This document shows, in pieces, positions 9,991 through 18,204 of a stretch of DNA of 64,000 bases. The translations under genes were made by a program, and so were the position numbers. Origin of the DNA: Marinomonas sp. KMM3893 (GTDB lineage: Bacteria; Pseudomonadota; Gammaproteobacteria; Pseudomonadales; Marinomonadaceae); NCBI RefSeq assembly GCF_004352855.1, contig NZ_SJSC01000003.1, positions 310,001 to 374,000 on the forward strand. The letters are read 5' to 3'. Numbering within the stretch: position 1 is the stretch's first letter; every line of letters begins with the position of its first letter. The notes under the pieces were generated by a model that did not search any database, was not told the origin of the DNA, and saw only the letters and a program-made list of their open reading frames with translations.

Positions 9991-10203
9991 TTAAGCGCTC
10001 ATGGTTCGATATTGAATAATCAGATTAATGATTTCGTGATCACTACTGGTGGACTCAAGGGACTTATCGATGGATGTTCTTTGAGGTAGGTAGATATTAA
10101 ATTTTGAGCGCAGCATAGTCGCTACCTGGTCATCCGCAGTGGGGTCAAACCCTTCGCCTGCAAAGTTCTGAATTCGTTGAAAAATAAAGTGCTTATCTGT
10201 CAT
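9991..10203 (-). CDS. Small conserved-looking hypothetical protein (70 aa)
   Basis: A 70-residue cytosolic protein, MTDKHFIFQRIQNFAG to IINLIIQYRTMSA. It has a normal amphipathic composition, a plausible helix-rich fold and no membrane segment or signal peptide. I do not recognise a family. It is considered real because it fills the gap on the strand opposite the deacetylase-like gene and has protein-like composition. It lies at the edge of a long non-coding stretch. Confidence 0.55.
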   Translation of the reverse strand: MTDKHFIFQRIQNFAGEGFDPTADDQVATMLRSKFNIYLPQRTSIDKSLESTSSDHEIINLIIQYRTMSA

Positions 10204-10880
10204 AAAACGCCTGTCTCTTAGTGTGTAATAACGTCATTGTTCCATGGGGTAACCAACAAGCACTTTGTTTAGAAGTGCCTCTTTAGCGTACGGAATAGTG
10301 GTGTAATGAAGCGTGTTCAAAGCGGTGAGGAAACACCGATCTGTTATTAAGTTGTTTTAATTTACATCATAGGGGCACCTATTACCGTGATCAACAGCAA
10401 CAAAATGCAATGTAAGTGCCAACATCTTACCTCATAACCTCGCCAGCCCATTACTTTAATTTGATAAGAATTGGTATAGAGAGGGTAAAGAACAAGAGTC
10501 GGGCGTCTGTGGAGCACCGATTGCTTGCTATAGATGCCTTTTTGCTGACGTTCTAGAGGGACAGTCAGTGAATAAAATCAACCTAAGCCTTGCTGCTGTA
10601 GGCCTTAAAAAAGGCGGCAGATAGTCATACCTTCCCTAGGCAATGTTCGCTCTCTTTTCAAGTGATGCAATGTTCAACACTGAATTTATGCTGCTACCAT
10701 TATAAAAAGCTCAGCTTTTATTTAAGATCTGGCTTGTAGAAACCAATCTCTTTTTTAGAAATGATCCTTTCCTAAAAAATAAATGATTGATCTGTATGGC
10801 GTTATTTTATAGAGAATGCCTTATAAAAAGTGCAAGTTTGACCTTGCACTTTAAAAGGCAATTCTGTGAAAACTTATTCG
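10204..10880. other. 677-bp stretch without a recognisable gene
   Basis: No open frame longer than a few dozen codons and no family similarity is visible on either strand. It holds the terminator at 10827-10852, a small palindrome of AAAAGC around TCA near 10707-10720, and a TTTTTTAG/CTAAAAAA inverted pair near 10751-10778. The sequence is more AT-rich than the flanking genes at its right end. It may be decayed coding DNA, but I cannot name a parent gene. Confidence 0.5.
10827..10852 (-). terminator. Intrinsic terminator after the ornithine cyclodeaminase remnant
   Basis: Perfect 10-bp stem AAAGTGCAAG/CTTGCACTTT (10827-10836 and 10843-10852) with a 6-nt loop. Read on the minus strand the stem is followed by TTTTTAT, so it is oriented to end the leftward gene that stops at 10881. 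Confidence 0.85.
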
Positions 10881-11432
10881 CTAAATTGAATCAAACCATA
10901 ACATCGCAGTGGCAAGATCTTCAATGGAGGAGCCAACCGCTTTAAATACGGAGATATCATTTTCTGGGTCGTTAAATTGTTGACGTCCAGCATGAACACC
11001 ACGGCTTAATGTGAAAAAATCACCTATTATATGGTCCGCTGTGATTGCACCGCTTTTGATTGGGGCAATAAAGTCGCCCGTTTCAGTTAGTGCTGCTTCT
11101 TTGAAATCGGCGAATACCTGTGCTTTTTGCATTAGAGAATCATCGGCTTCTCGCATATTAGGGGTAAAACTACCGATCAAATCAACGTGTGTTCCAGGTG
11201 TTACCCATTCTCCTAGTACCAACGGCTCTTCACTTAATGTGGCACAACTGACAATATCGGCCCAAGCGACGGTGTTAGGTAGCTCTTCTTTGCTGACGAC
11301 ACTGGCTTTAATCTTCATGTCTGTTTGAATTTGGTCGACCAAGCGGGCCGCTGAAGCCTCATAAATATCAAAGACTTTAATCTCTTCTATATCACGCACT
11401 TCATGCATTTCAGCGCCATTATGGTCACTCAC
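10881..11432 (-). pseudogene. 5'-truncated ornithine cyclodeaminase family gene
   Basis: The 183-residue frame matches only the C-terminal part of the ornithine cyclodeaminase/mu-crystallin family (normally ~310-330 residues). It starts at the beta-alpha unit after the dinucleotide loop (EVRDIEEIKVFD) and keeps the family segments ADIVSCATLSEEPLV, GTHVDLIGSFTPNMREAD and FKAVGSSIEDLATAML. The first ~130 residues, which hold the substrate-binding Lys/Arg residues and the GxGxxA loop, are missing, and the upstream bases do not encode them in another frame. It is therefore most likely a remnant without enzyme activity, although its terminator and open frame are intact. It lies beside non-coding DNA and the 66-bp repeats. 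Confidence 0.78.
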
Positions 11433-11656
11433 CTAGACACCTTCGAAAATCCTAGACTTATCGGGTCTTAAAACATAAATCAGCGACCACCCCTCTACTG
11501 CAATACAAGCATGTTATAGAAAAGTTTATGTCGACTTTCATGGATGAAATCTATTTTTGTCATGTTGTATTGAGCTTAAAAATACCCTTTCAAATACTTT
11601 TTAAAGAAGACAAATATTTGTCGTCACGTTTGCCCAAGATCGCGGCAAATACTCGT

Positions 11657-11722
11657 GGTCAAATCCTTTTAAACGCAGGGGATGTAGTCATCATAAAGTG
11701 CTTAGGATTTTAAAGGGAAATG
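11657..11722. repeat. 66-bp repeat, copy 1, with inverted ends
   Basis: Begins GGTCAAATCCTTTTAAACGC and ends GGATTTTAAAGGGAAATG. It matches copy 2 at 63 of 66 positions. The ends are inverted relative to each other (GGTCA at the left, TGACC just beyond the right end, with TTTTAAA blocks inside), so the copy can fold into a stem. It resembles a miniature mobile or REP-like element; no transposase is nearby. Confidence 0.8.
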
Positions 11723-11802
11723 ACCCCTTGCTCTGTGCTCATGCAGGCTTAGGAGTTCAGTCGGTTGCGGATAAGAATAATCGGTGTTTTCGATGAGGCA
11801 GG

Positions 11803-11852
11803 CGGCAGTTTCGAAGAGAAACGCCGATTGTGTATCAGGTTGTTGGAACCTG
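11803..11852. other. Two adjacent hairpins between the 66-bp repeats
   Basis: The first stem pairs CGGC-GTTTC (11803-11812, one bulged A) with GAAACGCCG (11818-11826). The second pairs CAGGTT (11836-11841) with AACCTG (11847-11852) around a 5-nt loop. No T-run follows either stem on the plus strand. They are structural, function unknown. Confidence 0.55.
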
Positions 11853-11855
11853 CGA

Positions 11856-11921
11856 GGTCAAATCCCTTTAAACGCAACGGATGTAGTCATCATAAAGTGC
11901 TTAGGATTTTAAAGGGAAATG
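11856..11921. repeat. 66-bp repeat, copy 2, with inverted ends
   Basis: Direct repeat of 11657-11722, offset by 199 bp, differing at three positions. Flanking bases GAGG on the left and CCTC on the right keep the ends complementary, although the flanks differ from those of copy 1, which suggests conserved pairing. Confidence 0.8.
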
Positions 11922-11971
11922 CCTCCTAGTCTGATGACCCTTTGGTTGAGGAAGGCAAAGCATTGAGTTGC

Positions 11972-12589
11972 TTAGTTCATGGCTTTGACCACGGCGGTGA
12001 CGCCGACAATCACCATTTGCATGCCGATGACCGCGAGAATTAACCCCATTAAACGGGTGACGATATCAAGGCCGCTTTTGCCTATGAGTGCCAGAATGCG
12101 CGAGCTAAAAATAAAGCAGAAAAAAGTGATGATGCACAAAACAGCAAACACAGACAGGGTGACTAATATGCCTGATACCCCCCCTGACGAAGAGTAATTC
12201 ATTGCCGTTGCAATGGTGCCAGGACCAGCAAGCAGTGGCACGGCCAAAGGCGACACAGCAATGTCTGTTTCGTCATGCTCTTGTGCAGAATGCATTTTAG
12301 AGGTGTGTCCATTCAGCATGTGATAGCCGACGAGAAACACTAAAATACCGCCGGTTATTCTCAGCGCAGAAATGGTGATTCCAAATAAATGAAAGATGGC
12401 TTTGCCAAGTAGGGCAAAAGACAAGATGACGATGAAAGTGATGACCAATGCTTTCGCGGCGATTTTAATTTGCTCCGCTTTGCTTTTGTCTCCGACTAAG
12501 CCCGCGAAGGCGGCGGTGTTTGCGATAGGGTTCATAATGGCGAAAAAGCCCAAAAAGACCGTGATCATTTGCGTATACAGATCGCTCAT
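11972..12589 (-). CDS. MarC family membrane protein
   Basis: A 205-residue integral inner-membrane protein with about six hydrophobic helices. The sequence FLGFFAIMNPIANTAAFAGL at the N-terminus, RITGGILVFLVGYHML, and AVPLLAGPGTIATAM in the middle are characteristic of the MarC/YhgN family (UPF0056). Despite the name, MarC is not required for multiple antibiotic resistance; a small-molecule export role has been proposed for some members. The gene appears monocistronic. Full length, no anomaly. Confidence 0.93.
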   Translation of the reverse strand: MSDLYTQMITVFLGFFAIMNPIANTAAFAGLVGDKSKAEQIKIAAKALVITFIVILSFALLGKAIFHLFGITISALRITGGILVFLVGYHMLNGHTSKMHSAQEHDETDIAVSPLAVPLLAGPGTIATAMNYSSSGGVSGILVTLSVFAVLCIITFFCFIFSSRILALIGKSGLDIVTRLMGLILAVIGMQMVIVGVTAVVKAMN

Positions 12590-12677
12590 ATCGTTACTCT
12601 TCCTTGTATGGCGCTAATGCGCTTGTGAGTCATTTGCGCGCCCATGTTACTACTAACCATTTATACGCCGCAATAAA

Positions 12678-12716
12678 TAGCCCAGCGGTCATTCGCCCCG
12701 GTGGGACCGCGGGCTA
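12678..12716 (-). terminator. Intrinsic terminator overlapping the rluA stop codon
   Basis: Twelve-base-pair stem TAGCCC-GCGGTC/GACCGC-GGGCTA with one bulged A (arms 12678-12690 and 12705-12716) and a GC-rich 14-nt loop. Read leftward it is followed by TTTATT. The rluA stop codon at 12714-12716 is part of the stem. It would end the yigZ-rapA-rluA transcript. Confidence 0.8.
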
Positions 12717-13370
12717 AAAAGGACAGGGTGCGACGAAGGCGAGCCAGGCTTTGGTAAAAGGATGGCGGAATTCGAGGCGATACGCGTGCAGCAGTAATCT
12801 AGGGTCGGCTTCGGAGTATTCTGGGTCGTAGAATTCATCGCCGATGATCGAGTGTCCGATGCTTTGCATGTGCACACGAAGTTGATGGGAACGACCCGTG
12901 TAGGGCGTTAGCCGAACGCGAGTGGTGTTGCCTTCGTAGGCCATTGGCTCCCAAAAGGTGATGGAATCTTTACTCCATTCGTCAGTACAAACGATTTGCC
13001 TTGGCCGGTTTGGCCAGTCGCAACGTAACGGTTTGCGCACTTCTCCTCGTTGGCCTAAAAGTTTACCGCGCAGCAAGGCGCGGTATTCTTTTTTGACTTC
13101 TCGTTCACGAAAATGTGCGTACATGCGCTTTTGGCATTCGTGGGTTTTGGCCACCAGAATCAATCCTGAGGTGGCTTCGTCCAATCGATGAATGGCAAAG
13201 GCTTCACCAAACTGCTGCTCAGCACGATACAAAATAGAATCTTGTTTGTCTGGACCGCGACCGGGTACAGACAAACAATTCGCTGGTTTGTTGATCACAA
13301 CAAACCAGTCGTCTTCATAGAGTATCTCTAGGGTAGAGTCTGGTGCTCGTCTAGATGATGGCGTTGGCAC
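12714..13370 (-). CDS. rluA: Pseudouridine synthase RluA family
   Basis: A 218-residue RluA-type pseudouridine synthase. The catalytic Asp lies in the signature HRLDEATSGLILVAKT, and PYTGRSHQLRVHMQSIGH is the conserved downstream motif. There is no N-terminal S4 domain, which matches RluA (23S rRNA U746 and tRNA U32) rather than RluC/RluD. Being directly downstream of rapA supports the RluA assignment, since rapA-rluA adjacency is also seen in E. coli. It starts 6 nt after the rapA stop and ends in a terminator. Confidence 0.92.
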   Translation of the reverse strand: MPTPSSRRAPDSTLEILYEDDWFVVINKPANCLSVPGRGPDKQDSILYRAEQQFGEAFAIHRLDEATSGLILVAKTHECQKRMYAHFREREVKKEYRALLRGKLLGQRGEVRKPLRCDWPNRPRQIVCTDEWSKDSITFWEPMAYEGNTTRVRLTPYTGRSHQLRVHMQSIGHSIIGDEFYDPEYSEADPRLLLHAYRLEFRHPFTKAWLAFVAPCPF

Positions 13371-13376
13371 GAATGG

Positions 13377-16205
13377 CTATTCCGGTTTAGTGGTTAGAAT
13401 GATTCGAATCGCATCCAAACGGATTTGGTGTTCATCAATGCGCACTAAGCCTTCTTGCATGTTTGTTTCTAGGCGTTCGATGTCTTCTTCGGTGATCGCA
13501 GAATTGAATGTTTTAAGTTCACTTAAACGCTCAATTTCACTTTGACAGCGATGCTGATAAGACGATTTTGCCGCCTGCACAATAGGGCGAGCTTGGTCTT
13601 GAGCGTTGAGCTGATGAGTTTGTAATACTTCGATCAGATTTTTGCGCAAGGCAGCAACCCATTGTTCTGCAACGCGGTTTGGCACGCCTTTTAGTTTTTC
13701 AGCCCACTTATCCGCGGTAAATTGCTGGTGCAGGAATTTGCCATTGGAATCAGACAATTGCCACATTGGCGTCATCGGCAGTGATTGCGCCAGCTTCAAT
13801 CGAGGGTGTGCTGTCGCTTCGATGACAAACATACTTTCGACCAAGACTGTGCCTTCTGGTAAGGCGGCAATAGGCAAGATAGCGGAGGTGAGTTTGCCTG
13901 AATCAAAGCCTTGGACTTCGTCCATTAGCATGGTGATCAGTGGGTGTTCCCACGTTGCAAAGGCCACATCTTCACGCTGGCTCGCTTGACGGCGATCCAA
14001 CATCAGCATTTTGCCTTCTTCTTCGATGCCAGGCAGAGCTTCTAGCATCATGTCGGTTGATGGACGAATGAACCAAGCGCTTTGCTCAGGGTTGTCGTTC
14101 ATGCATTCGGCGTGAATGTTAAAAGCGTGGGTCACGTCTTCGATGTAGTTATGCAGGCCGTGGATGGCTTGGTCATTGATCTGTGTGATCAATTCACGAG
14201 CGCGTTCAGGGCGACAAGAACTCATTTCCAATAGACGATTGCGGCCTTCTTCCATCTGCTTCAGCAACGCTTCGTGATACACATTGGCTTCTTCAAGCAA
14301 GGTGGTGTCATCGTCTTGCCCATGCAGATAAGCGTATAGGCTATCGCGGAAGGCTTCTTCCACTTTGTCGCCTGCGCCTGTGGTGCGGCAGAATGCATTC
14401 AGTGCATCGTGATACCAATGGAATAGGCGTTCTTGCACACTGTTGGCAAGGTAAGGCACGTGAATTTGCACGTCTTCACGTTGTCCTAAACGGTCCAAAC
14501 GACCGATACGTTGCTCAAGCAAGTCAGGGTGTTCAGGTAAGTCATACATCACTAGGTGATGGCTAAACTGGAAGTTACGACCTTCACTGCCGATTTCAGA
14601 ACAAACGAGAATTTGTGCGCCTTCTTCGTCAGCAAAATAAGCGGCCGCGCGATCGCGATGGATCAATGGCATTTGCTCATGGAAATCGGCGCTTTGGAAG
14701 CCGGCAAACGTAAGCTGGTCATTTAGCCATTGGGCCATGTCAGCGGTATGACAAATCACCAATACTTTATCTGCTTGGCATTCTAGGAACTCTTTTAGCC
14801 AGTTCCAGCGCGGGTCTTTTTCCCACAATCCATCTTGAACGTCTGTTTCAGGCTGAACATGGTGTGTTGCAGAGGCAAAAAACTCGTTATTTTCAAGCGG
14901 GTAGCTGTGCAATGCTCGATTAGGGAAGCCGCCGACAGCCGCTCGGGTGTTACGGAACATTTCACGCCCAGTACCGTGGCGATCAATCAGCCAACTAATG
15001 GCTTCTTTGGCCGCTTCGGCGCGTTGCTCAGGGTTGCCATCGGTTAGGTTGGTGAACCATTCTTTGGCTTTTACTTCCTCTAGGTAGTCGCCAAATGTGG
15101 TCGGCCAATCGTGCTCTGCAGCGTTGTCATCCTGTGTGGTGATTGGCAACAAGGCTTCCGCTAAGCTGGCGGCTTGTTTGAATGCCTGTTGTTGCGCTTG
15201 GTAACGCTCGAAATCGTGATAGCGATCGGCATCCAGTAATTGCAAACGAGAGAAATGTTCGCGTTCGCCGGTCTGCTCTGGTGTTGCGCTGAGCAGTAAC
15301 AAAGATTCTGATTTTTCAGCAAGGCGGGCAACCACCTGGTAACCGATGCTCGGTGTTTCTGGGTGCCACGCTAGGTGATGCGCTTCATCCACAATCACCA
15401 TGTCCCATTCTGCGTCTAGCATGTGCTGGGCGGCTTTCGGGTGCTGGCTTGCCCAATCGATTGGGGCAATCACAAAGGGTTGTTGTTCAAATGGGTTGTC
15501 GTCACCGTCCATGAAATCTTCATACACAGCGTCGTTAATCAAGCTAAATGGCTGATGGAAACGACGTAGCATTTCAACCAACCATTGGTGTTGCAGGTTG
15601 GTTGGGGTGAGGATCAAGGCGCGTTTACACAGACCGTTTAATAGGCGTTGATGCAAGATCAAGCCGGCTTCTAGGGTTTTACCCATGCCCACTTCGTCAC
15701 ATAAGAGGGCGCGTGCTTGTGGGCGATTTGCGATGTCGTGCGCTAGGTAAATTTGGTGTGGCAAAAGCTCTGCTTTTAAGCCCATTAACCCACGCACTTG
15801 GGACGCAGCGTTGGCGGCTTGGTGCTCCAATGTATGGCGGCGTAAGTCAAACCACATGCGACGGGCAGGTGACAAGGCTAAAATGGAATCCAGTTCATTT
15901 TTGTCGTTACGTGGAAATTGGATAAGAGACTCTTCCAGCCAATCGTCATCGTCGCTAATGCGGTATTCGATGAGCCCGTCAATTTCTTCCACTTCCAGTA
16001 CCGTGAAGGTTTCATCTTTGAAAGACAATTGGTCGCCAGGTGTGAGTGTACGGCGTACAAGACTGGTTTGGTCGTTTGAGTATTGGCGATCTGCTTCTGC
16101 ATCGGGAAAATGCAACAAGAAGGATTTGTTTTGTTTTTCAATGATCATGCCGACGCCAAGATCAGGCTCGTTGCGGCTACTCCATCTTTGTCCAGTTTGG
16201 TACAT
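13377..16205 (-). CDS. rapA: RNA polymerase-associated helicase-like ATPase RapA
   Basis: A 942-residue SWI2/SNF2 ATPase (E. coli RapA is 968) that binds RNA polymerase and promotes its recycling after transcription. N-terminal Tudor-like domains (residues ~1-110, including MYQTGQRWSSRNEPDLGVG) precede the ATPase core. Walker A is DEVGMGKT (170-177) and motif II is DEAH (273-276). The second RecA domain contains GSEGRNFQFSHHLVMYDLP and EQRIGRLDRLGQ. RapA-specific C-terminal regions follow. It sits in yigZ-rapA-rluA with gaps of 2 and 6 nt, so co-transcription is very likely. Confidence 0.97.
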   Translation of the reverse strand: MYQTGQRWSSRNEPDLGVGMIIEKQNKSFLLHFPDAEADRQYSNDQTSLVRRTLTPGDQLSFKDETFTVLEVEEIDGLIEYRISDDDDWLEESLIQFPRNDKNELDSILALSPARRMWFDLRRHTLEHQAANAASQVRGLMGLKAELLPHQIYLAHDIANRPQARALLCDEVGMGKTLEAGLILHQRLLNGLCKRALILTPTNLQHQWLVEMLRRFHQPFSLINDAVYEDFMDGDDNPFEQQPFVIAPIDWASQHPKAAQHMLDAEWDMVIVDEAHHLAWHPETPSIGYQVVARLAEKSESLLLLSATPEQTGEREHFSRLQLLDADRYHDFERYQAQQQAFKQAASLAEALLPITTQDDNAAEHDWPTTFGDYLEEVKAKEWFTNLTDGNPEQRAEAAKEAISWLIDRHGTGREMFRNTRAAVGGFPNRALHSYPLENNEFFASATHHVQPETDVQDGLWEKDPRWNWLKEFLECQADKVLVICHTADMAQWLNDQLTFAGFQSADFHEQMPLIHRDRAAAYFADEEGAQILVCSEIGSEGRNFQFSHHLVMYDLPEHPDLLEQRIGRLDRLGQREDVQIHVPYLANSVQERLFHWYHDALNAFCRTTGAGDKVEEAFRDSLYAYLHGQDDDTTLLEEANVYHEALLKQMEEGRNRLLEMSSCRPERARELITQINDQAIHGLHNYIEDVTHAFNIHAECMNDNPEQSAWFIRPSTDMMLEALPGIEEEGKMLMLDRRQASQREDVAFATWEHPLITMLMDEVQGFDSGKLTSAILPIAALPEGTVLVESMFVIEATAHPRLKLAQSLPMTPMWQLSDSNGKFLHQQFTADKWAEKLKGVPNRVAEQWVAALRKNLIEVLQTHQLNAQDQARPIVQAAKSSYQHRCQSEIERLSELKTFNSAITEEDIERLETNMQEGLVRIDEHQIRLDAIRIILTTKPE

Positions 16206-16207
16206 AG

Positions 16208-16825
16208 TTACTCTTTGTCCGGTTCAATTAACGTTAAGCTGCCTTGGCATAAGTCAGTCAGTGCTTGTTTCTGCTCAGGCCAAGTGCGTTCTATAACAGC
16301 AAGATCAATGATAATGCTGTCGGTGTAGGTTTTGTTGTTTACCTCAATGTCGCTTTGCTCTAAAAAATATTCGACCTTACCCAATAGAGAGTAGGTGATT
16401 TTTAGTTGAACAGGGACGCGCGGGTAAACATTTTCATATTCTGTTTGTGTTAAGGCTTCTTGTACGGCTTGGCTATAGGCTCTTACTAGCCCGCCAGCGC
16501 CGAGTTTAATGCCACCAAAGTAGCGAGTAACGACGACCGTCGTTTCGCCAAAATCTGAATGCTGTAGCACATTTAACATGGGTTTTCCGGCGGTGCCTTT
16601 GGGCTCGCCATCGTCACTTTGATCCCACAAATGCACGTTGTTGGGGGCGCCCGCGACAAAGGCCCAGCAATGATGATTCGCGTCTGGGTACTGGGCGCGT
16701 ATTTCGTCTATGAAGGCTTTGGCGGCATCACGGCCTTGAGTTCGACTTACTCGCGTAATGAACTGGCTATTTTTAATTTCAAGATCAAAGCGTTGCGTGT
16801 GTGTTGGGCTTAAGTAGTAATCCAT
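16208..16825 (-). CDS. yigZ: YigZ/IMPACT family protein
   Basis: A 205-residue member of the UPF0029/IMPACT family. The N-terminal ribosomal-S5-fold domain has the signature HHCWAFVAG, DDGEPKGTAGKPML and VVVTRYFGGIKLGAGGLVRAY; a smaller C-terminal domain (DUF1949-like) follows. Eukaryotic IMPACT modulates translational control; the bacterial function is not defined. It is the first gene of the yigZ-rapA-rluA transcript and diverges from rmuC. Confidence 0.94.
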   Translation of the reverse strand: MDYYLSPTHTQRFDLEIKNSQFITRVSRTQGRDAAKAFIDEIRAQYPDANHHCWAFVAGAPNNVHLWDQSDDGEPKGTAGKPMLNVLQHSDFGETTVVVTRYFGGIKLGAGGLVRAYSQAVQEALTQTEYENVYPRVPVQLKITYSLLGKVEYFLEQSDIEVNNKTYTDSIIIDLAVIERTWPEQKQALTDLCQGSLTLIEPDKE

Positions 16826-16890
16826 GTAAACTTATCAATTGAATTCAAGAGTGATTGATTTCACTATAAAAATAGCGGGTTTTAATTCAT

Positions 16891-18204
16891 ATGACAGATT
16901 GGCTTTCACAATCGGTTTGGGCGTTATCGGGCTTTTGTGTGGGCGCGATTCTACTGTCTGGCCTTGCCAGCCTTATTGTACAGGCTATGCGTCGTCAGTG
17001 GCACCATACACAAGAAAAAATGCAGCAACAAAATGAGGAGTTAATGCGCCTCGTTGAGCAATCTAAGGAACAGATTCACTATCTCGAAAAAGAATCCATT
17101 ACGTTAGAACAGCAATTTGCCGCAGCGCAAAGCGTTTGGCAGGAAAAAGAAGCGTTTTATCGTGAGCAGAAGAAACAGAACGAAACCGAATTTAAACAAA
17201 TGGCCCATGAGATTATGAGCCAGCAAGGGCAGCATTTGGCAAAAGAAAACGAGCGCCAACTGGGTTCTTTACTGACGCCGCTTGGCAGCCAAATTCAGAA
17301 GTTTCAAGAAAGCGTGGACAAAAGCTATCAAGAAGAGGCCAGAGAGCGCTTTTCTTTGGTTCGAGAAATCAAAAGCTTACAGCAACTGAATCAGAAGATC
17401 AGTGACGATGCCATGAGCTTGACGACGGCATTAAAAGGGCAAAACAAACTGCAAGGTGGCTGGGGTGAAGTCATCTTGGAGCGTATTTTAGAAAAGTCGG
17501 GGCTAGAAAAAGGCCGGGAATACGATGTACAGATGTCCTTGCAAACAGAAGAGGGAAGACGGTTGCAGCCTGATGTGGTGATTCATCTTCCTGAAGGTAA
17601 GCAAATCGTAGTGGACTCTAAAATGGTGTTGGTGAGCTACCTTGCTTATATGGAAGCGGACAACGATGAGGCAAGAAATCGGGCGTTAAAACAGCACCTC
17701 GAAGCGGTACGCCGTCATATGAAAGAGCTTAGCGCTAAGTCTTATCATGACCTTCCTGGCATTACTTCGTTGGACTTTGTGCTCCTGTTTATTCCCATCG
17801 AGGCGGCGTTTGGTCTGGCGTTACAGGCGGACAACGGTCTCTTTAGTGAAGCGTTTGAGCACAATATTATTATTGTGGGGCCATCTAACTTGTTGGCCAC
17901 TTTGCGGACTATTCAGAACATTTGGCGCAATGAAAAGCAGAGCCAAAACGCCATTGAAATTGCCCGTCAAGCAGGGGCTATGTACGACAAGTTCGCTGCT
18001 TTTGTGCAGGATATGGATGACATTGGTAGCAAGTTAGACGCGGTAGGGCGCAGTCATGATGCGGCGTTGAAAAAACTGAGCTTAGGCCGAGGGAACTTAT
18101 TGGCGCGCGCTGAAAAACTGAAACAGATGGGCGCAAAAACCACCAAGGCGCTGCCCGCAGAGCGCCTGAATGACGCTCTGAGTGACGAATCGGAAGACGC
18201 TTAA
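16891..18204 (+). CDS. rmuC: DNA recombination protein RmuC homologue
   Basis: A 437-residue protein with one N-terminal membrane anchor (about residues 8-30), a long charged coiled coil rich in Gln, Glu and Lys (residues 35-170), and the RmuC nuclease-like domain (about 185-390; e.g. GGWGEVILERILEKSGL, PDVVIHLPEGKQIVVDSK, LDFVLLFIPIEAAF). RmuC limits DNA inversion rearrangements in E. coli. A Shine-Dalgarno before ATG 16891 is weak. It converges with and overlaps the following cation efflux gene by 4 nt. Confidence 0.94.
   Translation: MTDWLSQSVWALSGFCVGAILLSGLASLIVQAMRRQWHHTQEKMQQQNEELMRLVEQSKEQIHYLEKESITLEQQFAAAQSVWQEKEAFYREQKKQNETEFKQMAHEIMSQQGQHLAKENERQLGSLLTPLGSQIQKFQESVDKSYQEEARERFSLVREIKSLQQLNQKISDDAMSLTTALKGQNKLQGGWGEVILERILEKSGLEKGREYDVQMSLQTEEGRRLQPDVVIHLPEGKQIVVDSKMVLVSYLAYMEADNDEARNRALKQHLEAVRRHMKELSAKSYHDLPGITSLDFVLLFIPIEAAFGLALQADNGLFSEAFEHNIIIVGPSNLLATLRTIQNIWRNEKQSQNAIEIARQAGAMYDKFAAFVQDMDDIGSKLDAVGRSHDAALKKLSLGRGNLLARAEKLKQMGAKTTKALPAERLNDALSDESEDA

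Larger units (their letters stand above)
11433..11971. other. 539-bp intergenic region carrying paired repeats and hairpins
   Basis: No convincing gene. A 61-codon frame at 11528-11713 exists but its last ~20 codons are simply copy 1 of the 66-bp repeat and it has no family features. The region contains two near-identical repeat copies (11657-11722 and 11856-11921) and two hairpins between them (11803-11826 and 11836-11852). Confidence 0.6.

Noticed and set aside
11528-11713. 61-codon forward frame between the ornithine cyclodeaminase remnant and marC
   Set aside because: Its last ~20 codons are copy 1 of the 66-bp repeat, it has no good ribosome-binding site and no family features.
15811-16296. 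161-codon frame antisense to rapA and yigZ
   Set aside because: Shadow of two confidently identified genes; composition is not protein-like (Ser-rich runs) and no start site is visible.
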